Below are positions 21,896-33,109 of a stretch of DNA of 64,000 nucleotides, in pieces. The stretch lies in assembly GCA_010909165.1 (NCBI GenBank), contig VJWM01000182.1, forward strand, positions 186,001 to 250,000, read 5' to 3'. Every line of letters begins with the position of its first letter. Position 1 is the first letter of the stretch. The DNA comes from Anthoceros angustus. Lineage: Eukaryota; Streptophyta; Anthocerotopsida; Anthocerotales; Anthocerotaceae. Made by a program: the position numbers and the translations under genes. The notes under the pieces were generated by a model, which saw only the letters and a list, made by a program, of their open reading frames with translations, was not told the origin of the DNA and did no database searches.

Positions 21896-22722
21896 ATGCT
21901 CCGACTTTTTGAAGACACAGATTGTTGGATGGCCCACCTTGTAGAAGCAGCCTCACTATCAACCCGCATCTCATATAGGCGATCGCATGAGTTTGCTCAA
22001 CGACAACAGTTCTTGGCCATATCTCGGGACAAAAGTACACCATGGATCATGAGGGTCGAACCATCATCAAGGAGGAAAGTACAGTGCCATGACCTCAACT
22101 CGCAGTTAGTATCACTCCGCTCATCCCCAAGCAACACCTTGTCTTTCATGTTACATAATGTTAAAGTTGAAAAAAGGTGCTTGTCATTGCAGATGTGTGT
22201 GGTAGCACGAGTCCAGTACCAACATCCAGCATCATGCTCCCCACTCCCTTGAAGACACAGATTGTTGGATGGCCCACCTTGTAGAAGCAGCAGCCTCACT
22301 ATCAACCCGCATCTCATATAGGCATCGCATGAGTTTGCTCAACGACAATGTTCTTGGCCATATCTCGGGACAAAAGTACACCATGGATCATGAGGGTCGA
22401 ACCATCATCAAGGAGGAAAGCATGTGTGCCATGACCTCAACTCGCAGTTAGTATCACTCCGCTCATCCCCAAGCAACACCTTGTCTTTCATGTTACATAA
22501 TGTTAAAGTTGAAAAAAGGTGCTTGTCATTGCATGTGTGGTAGCACCGAGTCCAGTACCAACATCCAAAGATCATGCAAAGAGCTTGCGAGGCAAGCGGT
22601 AAGAATCTTTCATGCCTTTGGGGCTTTCTCCCTTTTCCTTGGCGCGTGTGCTTGCTTTGAGACTTTACGTGGGTCGGCCTTCTTCTTAGGCACTCCACGA
22701 GCCCAATGGCCAGCCACACCAC
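21896..22722 (-). pseudogene. Copia protease and pre-integrase region, partly duplicated
   Basis: Minus frames 21997-22317 and 22408-22722 read CWYWTRATTHICNDKHLFS-like, with LCNMKDKVLLGDERSDTNCEL, the region around the copia protease active site and GAG-pre-integrase module. A 343 bp segment (about 21898-22240) is repeated at 22254-22600. The catalytic D-S-G-A box is diverged (DxxW/R in these copies), so protease activity is doubtful. Confidence 0.6.
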
Positions 22723-25700
22723 ACCGTTGCAATTCCAGTTCGCTTGAGGAGAGGCGACGGAAGATGAATCTGCTCGACCTCCGACTTGCCTTCCGGTGCT
22801 TTACGGGTCCGAAATTTTAAGAAGGACTTTGTCACCTTTGGTTTTATGTCCTCTGCGAGTTAATACGGCCTTCTTCACGAAGCAGGCACCGATGATCTCC
22901 TCTACTGTGATGGAGGGAGGAGCACCTGCCTTCTGAGTCCGGATAGGGGCATTGAAGCTACTGATAAAGGTTTGATATGAGGGTGGCAGGGAGGTTAACA
23001 ACTGTGCTGCTACCTCAACTTCATCAGTGGTGGATCCAAAAGCCTTCATTTGGGCTCGCAGCTGCCTAAATTTTGTGACATGAGGAGCAACCCTCTCACC
23101 TTCACGCAAACGAAGTGAGTAGAATTCCATGCGCACATCATTGTAAGCATGCATGTTTTGGACATCATATGTGGCTACGAGTTGATCCCAAATTCCCTTC
23201 CCAGTAGTGTGGTACTCCACATCGGTCAGGACTTCATCTAGACCATGGACTATCACTAGCGCTATGGAATTTAACCGATTCCATTTTCTATATCGGTGCA
23301 GAAGGAGGCGGGGTGGCATTGGGATCAGGTTTTGCAAATGTCCCATCTACCACTTCCCATACCCCTCTGCCAATCAAGGTGGTTTTCATGCGGACCTTCC
23401 AGACGAAACTTGGTCCCATTAAACCGATCCTTCTCCTTTAATTGAGGTATATGTGGGATTCGGTGAGTACCCATCCCAAGTGCAAGGTAAAGCGGGAAGG
23501 ATGCTTTCTTTCTAGAGACTAGAGCTCTTGATAAGAGTGAGGCAGGCTAACACACACTCGTGATTATGATCGAGTTAGTTGATGGCCTTCAAACTCTTAT
23601 GCAGAGAATTTGTGGGCCTTACTGTTACTAACCTAGGCGATGCGAGGAGGGGCCAGCAGGCGGTCTTGGTTTGGGTCCAGAACATGATCATGTGTGGGCC
23701 TGCTCCAGCCCGCCTGCTCGCCTCCCGGCATCTGCAAGGGTTAGTCAACGCAAGGTAGAAGCCAATGCGAAATGGGGTTAGTAACCCTAACTAGTGAAAA
23801 CCAAACGTAGAATCTTGTTCCCTAATCGGTGTGTCCTTCTCATGTGGCAAGGCACACGGTGTAGAAGCTGGGCGGAAGGCTTGAAGAGTCGCAAAGAGGC
23901 GGGGTGCTGTTGGAGTGGCGGCGAAATCCTTCACACCACTTTGTTGGCAAGCCCGTTTGATTCTCCTTGGCCGTTTCAACTTTCTGCGGAAGCTTCACAA
24001 GGCGATTCTTGGCGCTGGGGCCAAGGATCCGCTCAAACGACACTTTGAAATTCAATTGGTTCATCATCTCATAGGCAGGATCGCATGAGTTTGCTCAACG
24101 ACAATGTTCTTGGCCATCACGGGACAAAAAGTACACCATGGACGCGAGGGTCGAACCATCATCAAGGAGGCAGTGCCATGACCCTCAACTCGCAGTTAGT
24201 ATCACTCCGCTCATCCCCAAGCAACACCTTGTCTTTCATGTTACATAATGTTAAAGTTGAAAAGGTGCTTGTCATTGCAGATGTGTGTGGTAGCACCGAG
24301 TCCAGTACCAACATCCAAAGATCATGCAAAGAGTTTGCGAGGCAAACGGTAAGAATCTTTACTATGCCTTTGGGGCTTTCTCCCTTTTCCTTGATCGCAA
24401 CGTGTGCGATCGCTTTGAGACTTTCTCGTGGGTCGCCCTTCTTCTTCCCAAGACTCACGAGCCCAATGGCCAGCCACACCACACCGTTGCAATTCCCATT
24501 GACAGAGGAGACGAACTAAGATGAACTGCTCGACCTCCATTGCCTGTGTGTGCTGGTCCGAAATTTTAGCAAAGGACTTTGTCACCTTTGGTTTTATGTC
24601 CTCCTGCAGTTAATACGGCCTGTTCTTCCCGAAACAGGCACCGATGATCTCCTCACCGTGATGGAGGGAGGAGCACCGCCCGAGTCCGGATAGGGGCATT
24701 GAAGCGATAAAGGTTTGATATGAGGGTGGCGGAGGTTAACAACTGTTGCTACCTCAACTTCATCGATGGTGGATCCTTCATTTGGGCTCGCTGCCTAAAT
24801 TTTGTGACATGAGGAGCAACCCTCTCACCTTCACGCAAACGAAGTGAGTAGAATTCCATGCGCATGCATTGTAAGCATGCATGTTTTGGACATCATATGT
24901 GGCTACGAGTTGATCCCAAATTCCCTTCCCAAGAGTGGTACTCACATCGTGCACGAGGACTTCATCTAGACCATGGACTATCTAACGCTATGGAATTTAA
25001 CCGATTCCATTTTCTATATCACCGCAGAAGGAGGCGGGTGGCATTGGGATCGTTTTGCATATGTCCCATCTACCACTTCCCATACCCTCGCCAATCAAGG
25101 TGGTTTTCATGCGGACCTTCCGCAGTGAAACTTGGTCCCATTAAACCGATCCTTCTCCTTTAATTCTGAGGTATATGTGGGATTCGGTGCCTGAGTACCC
25201 ATCCCAAATGCAAGGTAAAGCTGGGAAGGATGCTTTCTAGAGACTAGAGCTACTGATAAGAGTGAGGCTAACACACACTCGTGATTATGATCGAGTTAGT
25301 TGATGGCCTTCAAACTCTTATGCAGAGAATTTGTGGGCCTTACTCACATTAACCTAGGCGATGCGTGGGAGGCGGGCGGCTGGTTTGGGTCCGAACATGA
25401 TCATGTGTGGCGCCCAGCCGCCTGCTGCCGCCTCCCAAAGATCTGCAAGGGTTAATCAACGCAGTAGAAGCCAATGCGAAATGGGGTTAGAAACCCTAAC
25501 TAGTGAAAACCAAACGAGAATCTTGTTCCCTAATCATGTGTGTCCTTCTCATGTGGCAAGGCTGGTGGTGTCAAGGCGGAAGGCTTGAAGAGTCGCAAAG
25601 AGGGCGCTGGTGCCTGTTGGAGTGGCGGCGTAAATTCACTTCACTGGCAATGACAAAGACTGCTTCGATTCTCCTTCGCGCCGTTTCAACTTTCTGCAGC

Positions 25701-25790
25701 GGAAGCTTCACAAGGGAACTGATTCTTGGCGCTCTGGGGCCAAGGATCTGCTCAAACCTGACACTTTGAAATTCAATTGGTTCATCATCT
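22254..25790. repeat. Tandem duplication of about 1.76 kb covering copia gag
   Basis: 22254-24070 and 24071-25790 are two copies of the same gag-to-protease segment. The join at about 24,068-24,073 fuses the QLNFKVS region (like 25,780) to the ATAGGC...CGCATGAG region (like 22,315), with ATCTC shared at the break. Both copies have indels at CAG/CTG sites, each missing different ones. Confidence 0.88.
22801..23346 (-). CDS. Copia Gag (UBN2-type)
   Basis: A 181-residue frame with the copia Gag pattern: WDQLVATYDVQN, then FYSLRLREGERVAPHVTKFR, LRAQMKAFGSTTDEVE and LLTSLPPSYQTFISSF. It is the best preserved part of the copia element and has a second, frame-broken copy at about 24,590-25,060. Gag forms the virus-like particle in which reverse transcription occurs. 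Confidence 0.85.
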   Translation of the reverse strand: MGHLQNLIPMPPRLLLHRYRKWNRLNSIALVIVHGLDEVLTDVEYHTTGKGIWDQLVATYDVQNMHAYNDVRMEFYSLRLREGERVAPHVTKFRQLRAQMKAFGSTTDEVEVAAQLLTSLPPSYQTFISSFNAPIRTQKAGAPPSITVEEIIGACFVKKAVLTRRGHKTKGDKVLLKISDP

Positions 25791-26040
25791 CCGCAAGGCG
25801 ACTGATGTCAATCTTCAATTCTGTGTTCAAATTGTTAATCCTCTGCCCAATGCTGTCCTCAGTGTCTTGAACATCGTGTTTCAAAGATTCCTGCCGTGAT
25901 AGCAACAGGGTAAGTGTTCTCTCAACTCTCGTGGCCACCGCCAGTGATTGAAGGGCAACCCCTTCAGTACTGCTTTCAGCCTGCCTTGAGATTGATCTCT
26001 TGTCCTGTTCCGCAGATTTGGAGTTCAAGAATTGTCTCAA
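25708..26040 (-). CDS. Copia Gag N-terminal coiled-coil part
   Basis: A 110-residue frame just inside the primer-binding site, rich in Gln, Glu and Arg with heptad-like spacing (VERTLTLLLSRQESLKHDVQ, then IGQRINNLNTELKIDISRLAEM). It is probably the start of the copia polyprotein. A truncated second copy (QLNFKVS) lies at 23,840-24,067 because of the tandem duplication. Confidence 0.6.
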   Translation of the reverse strand: MRQFLNSKSAEQDKRSISRQAESSTEGVALQSLAVATRVERTLTLLLSRQESLKHDVQDTEDSIGQRINNLNTELKIDISRLAEMMNQLNFKVSGLSRSLAPERQESVPL

Positions 26041-26345
26041 CTAGGATTTCTTCTTCAGAGAACAACTGGATTTTGGGCTCTCGATGACATGCCCTAAACA
26101 AAGCGTCTCAGATGGATTTTGGATAGGGAAATTTAGGTCGTCTAGAGCGGTTTGGACGAATGTCTATTGGCAAGATCTCTAAGCACGAGACGCGGTAATC
26201 CCGCCGACAGGTCCAAAGAATGTGTCCACGGTAGGTAGGTAGGATTTTGGGCAAGAGCCCTCAAATCGCACCGACTCTCCTGCGTTGCCTCTGGCAATTA
26301 CCCGATCTCGGCATTTTCTAGGGATCCATATGGTAGATCAAGCAT

Positions 26346-26358
26346 GGCTCTGATACCA
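26346..26358 (-). other. Copia primer-binding site
   Basis: GGCTCTGATACCA on the plus strand, which is TGGTATCAGAGCC on the coding strand. This matches the usual plant copia site complementary to the 3' end of initiator tRNA-Met. It abuts the right LTR at 26,359. Confidence 0.93.
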
Positions 26359-26518
26359 TGATCGTTCTGTAAGCTGATAAGCGTAAAAGATAAACTTTCA
26401 TCAAATAAAGAATGAATACAAAAATGTGTTTGAGATGTGCCTTTTATACTTGACTTAATAACGCTTCACTTAACCCTAACTAGCATTGCTTAACTATAGG
26501 TTTGCTTTGTCTCCAACA
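26359..26518 (-). repeat. 5' LTR of the copia element
   Basis: A 160 bp terminal repeat, TGATCG...CCAACA on the plus strand, identical to 8563-8720 over about the last 125 bp and followed by the GGTAG duplication. Confidence 0.93.
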
Positions 26519-26523
26519 GGTAG
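26519..26523. repeat. Target-site duplication of the copia element, right copy
   Basis: GGTAG, identical to 8558-8562. Confidence 0.85.
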
Positions 26524-28600
26524 ACACCCTAGAGTGGAGGGCGTCAATCTAATAGCAGGAACGGGGCCCTCTCTCCTTTCCTTTATCATATTGTGATACT
26601 TGTCTCAAGTGGTTCGGGAGACCGAGTGCGAAGCCTTGGCGCAATGTTCCCGAATGTGTCAGTAGGCTAGGCTTGGGAGAGTGCACCTCTCTCCCTCGGG
26701 CGGGTAAACCCTGCGCTGCATTAGCTAACTCGTCCCCATGCAAACCAGCAGCTAGGGAGTAGCGGAGTTTGCACCAAGGATATATTATTGCCGTGAGTTA
26801 AGATTCTCAGCTCAAATTTGGATTGAGAGTGACCGTCGGAGAGCACCGAGCCCTTAACCTGACCTGTCTCATGACGGTCTAAACCCAACTCACGTTCCCT
26901 ATTGGTGGGTGAACAATCCTGGCGTTTTGCTTTAGTGGATGTCTTTTGGCATGTTTAAACTCACTACAGCACCGCTCTATCTGTGTCTCTCAAGATAGCA
27001 TCCCTCTCTGTCATCGCGGGGAGGGAAGAAGCCTCACAAGGGGTGCAAGGCCAGACCCCTCGGGACGGCCGAATGCCGCGACTCGACTTGTGCGAAGGCG
27101 GGACAGGGGCTCCCTATTTAGCTGCGCATCTTGGACTTATTTGTCCGTCACAAGTGGACAGGCTCCCCGCTCGGCCACGATCCCACCGTTAACTCTGTCC
27201 GGCGTCAAGCTAGCAGTAGCAGAAATCGAAATGATACCGCCTACGACCCGTCGGGCCTGTGTATGCCCCGACACCACGGGGTTTAGCTCAGTCCTCCGCA
27301 ACCTCGACGACCTGCTGTTGGTTTAGGTTGTCCTTGGGATGCATGCCCCACTGAGTGAAATAGGCTTGTAGGGGTTGCCTAGCGCCACCTTCGGGGTTGT
27401 CCCTTTCGTCAAACTGGGGGGACGGCTTGCCCATAAACTCCCTCGTGGAAACACCTTTGGGTTTTACACCGGTGAAGGCCACATGGATCGAGCTACTCTG
27501 TAGGGTAGGAATAGGGAACACATGTGGTGGGATCACTTTCGTGGCGCACTCACTCAAGGGAACCCCTGAAAAGCATCTTTCAGCTATGATGTTGGGAACA
27601 GTAAGCTTTATTGAATGGAGGGAAAGTCGCCAGCTGTGGATACAAGTATCTTGGTGTCCCACAGGGTCATACGGGGGTCGGGGCGAAGAGGGGTCTTCGC
27701 GCCATGAAGAAGGGCTCGGCGGCGGTGTAGGCGTCTGCGTTGCCTCCCTCCTTTAGCAAGTCCCGGGTGCTCCACAATTTTTTGTGGGAGTCATGGGCAC
27801 GATCCCACACTCACTCTACAAGTCCCTCCACGCCCTTGTCCCAGATGCAAAGGTCTCTTGGCTATATGACGAGATCAATAAAGCGGTGAAACGGGGATTG
27901 GTTCGTTGGATTGCTGCCGCCAGGGTTGCGTATTTGGCGGTTTTCTCTTCTTGGCTCTTGGCTATATAGCAATCATGGGTCACTACAACATCAATGATGA
28001 TGATCCAGCTGCGACAGGAGTGATCCGACTCCTCCGGACGTGGCCCTCTTTTGTCATAGTAAATGATTAAGTCCGGTTAGAGCCGGACGGCAACCTCCCG
28101 GAAGTGTGGAAAGGCAAGGACTTCGGTTGCATCTGTGAACCATGTGGCCACTTCCATGATAATCTTCTCGTGTCGGAGGACCCGTAGGGTCTTGAGACGC
28201 GGCTCGAGGTATATGCAGAGGATGTGGGCGCCTGTTTCCTGCTTGTGGAGGGTCCAGTTGCGGCATAAAGGGTCCTCTCAGTGTGTAATAGCTCGGTGGG
28301 AGTTGCAGGGTGTGCAGTTGAGGAGGAACCGACACATGGTGGTGAACTCGACTGCGGGGACATTGGGGTGGGTGATATAGCTCCGACTACCCAGGGCTTG
28401 GATGTTGGGAAAGTGCCATTGCTTCCAGCCATCGTAGCGTTCCATCTCCCGAATGGTTCCCAGATTGCGCTGATGTTTTATATACATTGTCAGCTTGGCT
28501 ATATTGGAAAATGGGGATGGGTTCGGCCCGATGCCAGTCATAACTCCTTGCCCGTTCACCCAAACTTGGACTTGTGGACTTGCCATCTATTCTCCTATAT
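26524..28600 (-). pseudogene. Older unassigned element, right part
   Basis: Minus-strand frames at 28278-28586, 28054-28260 (continuing the first after an in-frame stop), 27288-27662 and 26549-26743 read like decayed coding sequence. Examples are EMERYDGWKQWHFPNIQ, ILCIYLEPRLKTLRVLRHE and SSSIHVAFTGVKPKGVSTRE. I do not recognise the family. The order and strand fit continuation into 7701-8396 across the copia insertion. It could be an old retroelement, but no RT, integrase or transposase motif is visible. Confidence 0.4.
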
Positions 28601-30807
28601 AAATAAATCTAAATATCAATCAATTCCTATTTCCATTGCATCCAGTCTTCAAAGACTTCAACTAACAATGTGCAACGTTCCACGAGCTACACGCATTTGG
28701 GTGTCATAATCATCAGATTAAAAATGAAAATATACACCTACGGGGACCCGCATAGAGGCAGGTACAATACCTGTAGAGACTAGCAATTTGCTACCACAAG
28801 AATACCGCATTCTATCTTACACTACCTACCTGCTGAGGGTATCGAATCACTCCCCCACCTTAGGTGGCTTCAAGAGAAGATCTAGGTCGACTTGAAATTG
28901 GATCTTCCGTTTCGCAACAGGAGACAGATTGCCTGAGATGTCCTAGTTTCTTCCATGGGGTCGTGCAAAATTTTATTTCTTAGCTTGGCTACACATAAGA
29001 CAACTTCCTCAATGACTGGTGATATTCAGGATGTGCAACAACGAATTGAACAGGATCGAATGATACCGTGGACACTGCTGGAAAGAAACGCATAAAATAG
29101 CTTAATAAGGAACTTGACTTGTTTTTTGGACTTGCAAATACCGGAGCAGAGGGATATCCAGTGGTATGTGACTTAGAGCCATGAAAAAATCAGCACTTTA
29201 AAGGCTGTAAAGAATTTGATAAGTCAGAGGCTTCAAAGATAAAGTAACACATTTTGGTTTGTATAAGATAGACACGTCGTGGCCAGGGGGTATCCATTTC
29301 AATGTAGCCTCCAATCTCGAATTACTTGCTTTTGTATTCTATGCTAAGAGTAGTTGTATTAGTTTTGGTTGCGCTTAGCATGCAAACGCATTTCCTATTT
29401 TTGTATTATGTGCTAAGGATAGTTATATTAGTTTTGGTTACGCTTAGCATGCAAAGATATTTTCTGCTTTTGTACTCGCTCCATTCAAGGCAATTAAAAT
29501 TGTGCAAAGGTATTCAAATTGTTGGCATGATGAAGAATTGTTCTCATGATGAGATATGCTTCCAACGACCTTCTCCTCCTCCGATGGGCTAAAGTGATTT
29601 TATCTTTGTCTACAAGGTGGACCGCCACGGCACAAGTGTCTTGGGGACCGAATTTCCTGGTGTTTTTAGAATCCTCCGACACAAAAACCATATGTTCCCA
29701 CATAAGAACCTCTTCAGCATAGACTAACTTCCGCATGCGAACAACCATGTAGCTCGGCTCGCGAACTTTAAAGCTATGCCAGGGTTATGTCCCCCGACAG
29801 GGCATCACCAAAAAAACATAACTTTATTGGATTAGGAGGCAACATAGGAAAATACATCTCCTATTTGGAACCGGGCTGTCCACGCAGCTCGGGAGCTCCA
29901 GGCTTGAAGCAATTGCGGATTCCCGGAAACTATATGCGATAATATATATTTCATTGTAGCTACGATCCACCGTGACGATGAGACGCATCCATTAATTCAG
30001 GGCCACCGCCGTTGTACTGGAAAATACGTCCTGTACTAGACCAGGAGGGAAGGGAAGGAAAGGGAAGGAAAGGACAGCGCAACTGCCAGCGCTCCTGCCA
30101 CCCTACGCACCAAGTCTCAAGTGCTCGACTCCTCGGACTGGGACTCGCAAACGCAGCAAGGAAAGCGTGAACTTCAGGAAGGGAGGAAATAAGGGACGGG
30201 TCGCGGAGTGGGGCCCGCCCTTTTGAAACCCTAAAAGGCCCTGGCCTATTGCAGGAGAGGTAGAACCCTAAAGACCGTAGTCTCCGGCCAGTCTGTCTCC
30301 GGTCAACCTTGGGGAGGTGAAGTTAGGCAACAGTAAGACCTGGAGGCACCAAGCGGGCAACGCCACCAAGGGGTGTCCGGCCAGTCCACTGCCGTGGCCT
30401 CCTTTCAACCGCGTTTTGCAGACTACCGTGGGAACAGTCTGGCCTGGTACTGCGGATCCGCCGAGTCCCAGCGCCTGCCCGGCAGCAGCCGCCAGTCCAC
30501 CGGCGGGACTGGGGAGACACATCTGCGTCCCGCCTCTTCAAAATTGGGCAAGGAGTCTCGCCATCGCCATAGCTTCCTCCCAGCTCCGGCTGCATCGAAG
30601 CTTGCCAGTAGAGTGCGCAATTAGGCCCTCCTGGTGTGCTGCTTTGTGCCCGGTCGCTGAGTGCTGGTTGTTGCCGTGTCCACACCCTTCCACCTACCGT
30701 CTATTCCCTTAGATCCATACCCTAGACCGAACATCAGCATTGTTTGCTTGCCACCTTGCCCCTCCCCTCCCCACTCCCCTCCCCGCCTGCTAGGTTCGGC
30801 TTCCAGT
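28601..30807. other. Intergenic region before the cytochrome b561 gene
   Basis: A/T-rich to about 30,000, then G/C-rich toward the promoter. It contains a 70 bp tandem duplicate at 29331-29470 (both copies hold GCTTAGCATGCAAA) and a purine microsatellite of GGGAAGGAAA units at about 30,045-30,075. No open frame here has a recognisable product. Confidence 0.6.
29331..29470. repeat. 70 bp direct tandem repeat
   Basis: TTTGTATTCTATGCTAAG at 29331 and TTGTATTATGTGCTAAGG at 29401 start two copies, each with TTAGTTTTGGTT and GCTTAGCATGCAAA. A few substitutions separate them. Confidence 0.85.
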
Positions 30808-32221
30808 ATGAATTCGGGTAGGCTGCCTATGGCGGTGCGATGGGTTTGCATCACCGCCCTGTGCTTGCTCCTGGCCTCACCTCCGCCAGCGCTCGCCCAG
30901 ACCTGCAGCAGGACGCTCACCATCAACGGCGTCACCAGGAATTTTCAGAACTGCGCGGTGCTCGACGAGCTTTCGGCCACCATCGCCTGGAATTTCGACA
31001 GTAACGCTACCCTGGAGGTGGGCTTCACTGCCGTTGCTGCTGGCTCAGACAACGTGTGGGTGGCATGGGGTGTCAATCCGAGCAGCTCCGTGGGCAACAA
31101 TTTCATGAGCGGAGCTGGTGTTGTCCTAGCCCGTGTGTCCAATGGGGTTGTCTCCACCGGGGCCTACGATTTGACCAGCGAGTCGCCGACTATTCCCGAC
31201 ACTCCTCCTGCCTCCACCCAAAACGTGAATGTGCTTGCCAAGGACGGTGAGTTCGTGGGTTCCACTGGGAAGGTGTATGCCAAAATTGTGTGGGCGCCTA
31301 CTTCTGTGTACCATGGCTGGAACTCGGGCCCGCTGAGCGCTGCCGGGACGGTGCAGCAGCATGATCTTTCCCAGATTGTGGGCAAGGGCGCCCTCAACCT
31401 CTCAAGCGGGGCCGTCTCGGCAGGGGAAGTTCCTCACAAGCAACTCTACTTCGTAAGTCAAGTGCACTTCCAGATTCCTGTACGCATGACATGCCTTTTC
31501 GGTCATTGTGCTCACGCTTCCTCCCGGTTTCCTCCTTGACAGAATCACGGCATTGTGGCCGTGGTGGGCTGGGGCATTCTCATTCCTCTGGGTATCATGA
31601 TCGCCAGATATGCCAGACCTTTCCAGGCTGCAGACCCTGCCTGGTTCTACTCCCACATGTTCTTTCAGTCCTCGGGCTTCGTGCTGGGACTAATTGCTTG
31701 GATTTTAGGACAGAAACTCGGAAACGATGCTGCCTTCACCTCATCAACTCATGCTTCTTTAGGAACTGCCGTCTTTGTCTTCTCCATTCTGCAGGTGACT
31801 GTCTCCACTCTCTCTTGTGTAAATGTGCACGCAAGGGCATTTTGTATGCCTAACTTGGGTACTCACACTGAGCTTGCATGTGCTTGTGTAGATTTTGGCT
31901 ATTGTGTTGAGACCTGGCAAGGAGCACAAGATTAGACCTTACTGGAACTGGTACCATCACGGTGTGGGCTATGTGGCTGTCGTATTGGCAATTGTCAACA
32001 TCTTCATCGGTTTCCATCTTCTTCAGAAAAATCGGCTACCCAAAACCGGATACAGAAACGCCTACGTCGCGGTTCTGTGTATTCTGGCAGCCATCGCCCT
32101 AATCCTGGAGGTATTCACCTGGATCATCTACTTCAAGAGGAGATCAAGGCTTCCGTCGTTGAAGATGGGGGAGGACAGTCAGGAAGGAATGAGGAATAAT
32201 TATCCCGCTGCTTATCCTTAG
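30808..32221 (+). CDS. DOMON domain-cytochrome b561 protein
   Basis: Three exons (30808-31452, 31543-31794, 31892-32221) with GT-AG introns give 408 residues. The chosen ATG starts a signal peptide (hydrophobic ITALCLLLASPPPALA, cleavage near residue 31). A DOMON domain follows (about 32-175; WNFDSNATLEVGF and NVWVAWGVNPSS). The C-terminal half is a cytochrome b561 core with five or so membrane helices and four His in family positions: NHG, SHM, THAS and HHGVGY. Proteins of this build move electrons across the plasma membrane, commonly from ascorbate, with the DOMON domain outside. The tail is short and cytosolic. An upstream in-frame ATG at 30661 would remove the signal peptide from the N-terminus, so I prefer 30808. 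It looks intact. Confidence 0.92.
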
Positions 32222-33068
32222 TGTATTCATGTTTCCCGATTGTACCTGGAGAAAGCTGGGCCTTGATCGTCTCAAGTCTCCGCTATTGTGACAGGGCCTC
32301 CACTATTTTGGAGAAGCTGAGCATCCTCACCTTATAGAGCATGCCGTTGTCCTGTCCCATCCTGTTTAAGTTCGTCACTTCAAATCCACACGTTTTTAAG
32401 CCAGCCAATGTTGTCCTTGAGTGTCTGCCGGGCATTAGCAGGGCAGACGAGTGCTGTATGCGGCCTGGTCGTCCATATGGGGAATGGGCGTGGAAAGTCT
32501 CTCCCTTGTCGAGTAGCCTCTTGCTCGTATCACACTAAGCGCTGAGAGCGTCCGTTGTATCTGGGGACCGAATTCGGGTAGGTGATTAGGGCAATCATGC
32601 GACGTCCGGCTCTTTTTCTCATCAAAAACTGTCTGTGCCACTTGTCCCCAGGATGCTTTGACAAGCCAAAGCCGTCATCTCTAGGGAGACTGTGTCTTGC
32701 TGTCCGTTGAAGCATGAACTGACATCCTATCGCTCTAAACAGTATGTGCCATGTGCCTCAGCATGGTCAGATATATCTAGTTCTGACAATAAACTCCTTT
32801 CTCGGGCCTCAAGCAAGCCTTCCTGAAGAAGTGGCTTCACGTGATGCCAAGGAGGAAACAAATAGGTCACGTAAAGGTACTCTCAAATCGTTGGACACCC
32901 AAAGAAAGGCTTCGCTCTTTGCCGTTTGCCGTTTGCCCTCTGCCCTTTGCGGTCGTGCAGCTACAGCCTTGCTGGCCATGCACCCAAAACTGTCTCTTCC
33001 AGCACGTTGCCGAAACAGCTGTTTTGTCGTTCCATGTCGTAATTACCGGCCGCTTTCAGTTGTGCGGC

Positions 33069-33109
33069 GTTAGGAGTGTCTCCCAGGCAGGCTGGGAGAC
33101 ACTCCTAAC
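33069..33109. repeat. Perfect hairpin, 18 bp stem and 5 nt loop
   Basis: 33069-33086 is the exact reverse complement of 33092-33109, with loop GCAGG. It is in otherwise plain intergenic sequence 850 bp past the b561 gene. It could be a fold-back remnant of an element or part of an RNA hairpin. No gene call is made. Confidence 0.85.

Larger units (their letters stand above)
8563..26518 (-). mobile_element. Ty1/copia LTR retrotransposon, about 18 kb, with a nested gypsy element
   Basis: Both ends are defined. LTRs lie at 8563-8720 and 26359-26518, flanked by GGTAG on both sides. The primer-binding site GCTCTGATACCA (plus-strand view) abuts the right LTR, and a polypurine tract (minus strand CTTTAGAGGGAG) abuts the left one. 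Coding on the minus strand runs gag, protease, integrase, RT, RNase H, which is the Ty1/copia order. Between the integrase and RT pieces lies about 11 kb of a gypsy element plus duplications. The LTRs are identical over roughly their last 125 bp, so the insertion is probably young. The element is far too long and too broken to be autonomous. Confidence 0.92.

Noticed and set aside
32900-32960. Short run of TTTGCCGTTTGCC words
   Set aside because: Only a few imperfect units; too short to call a repeat.
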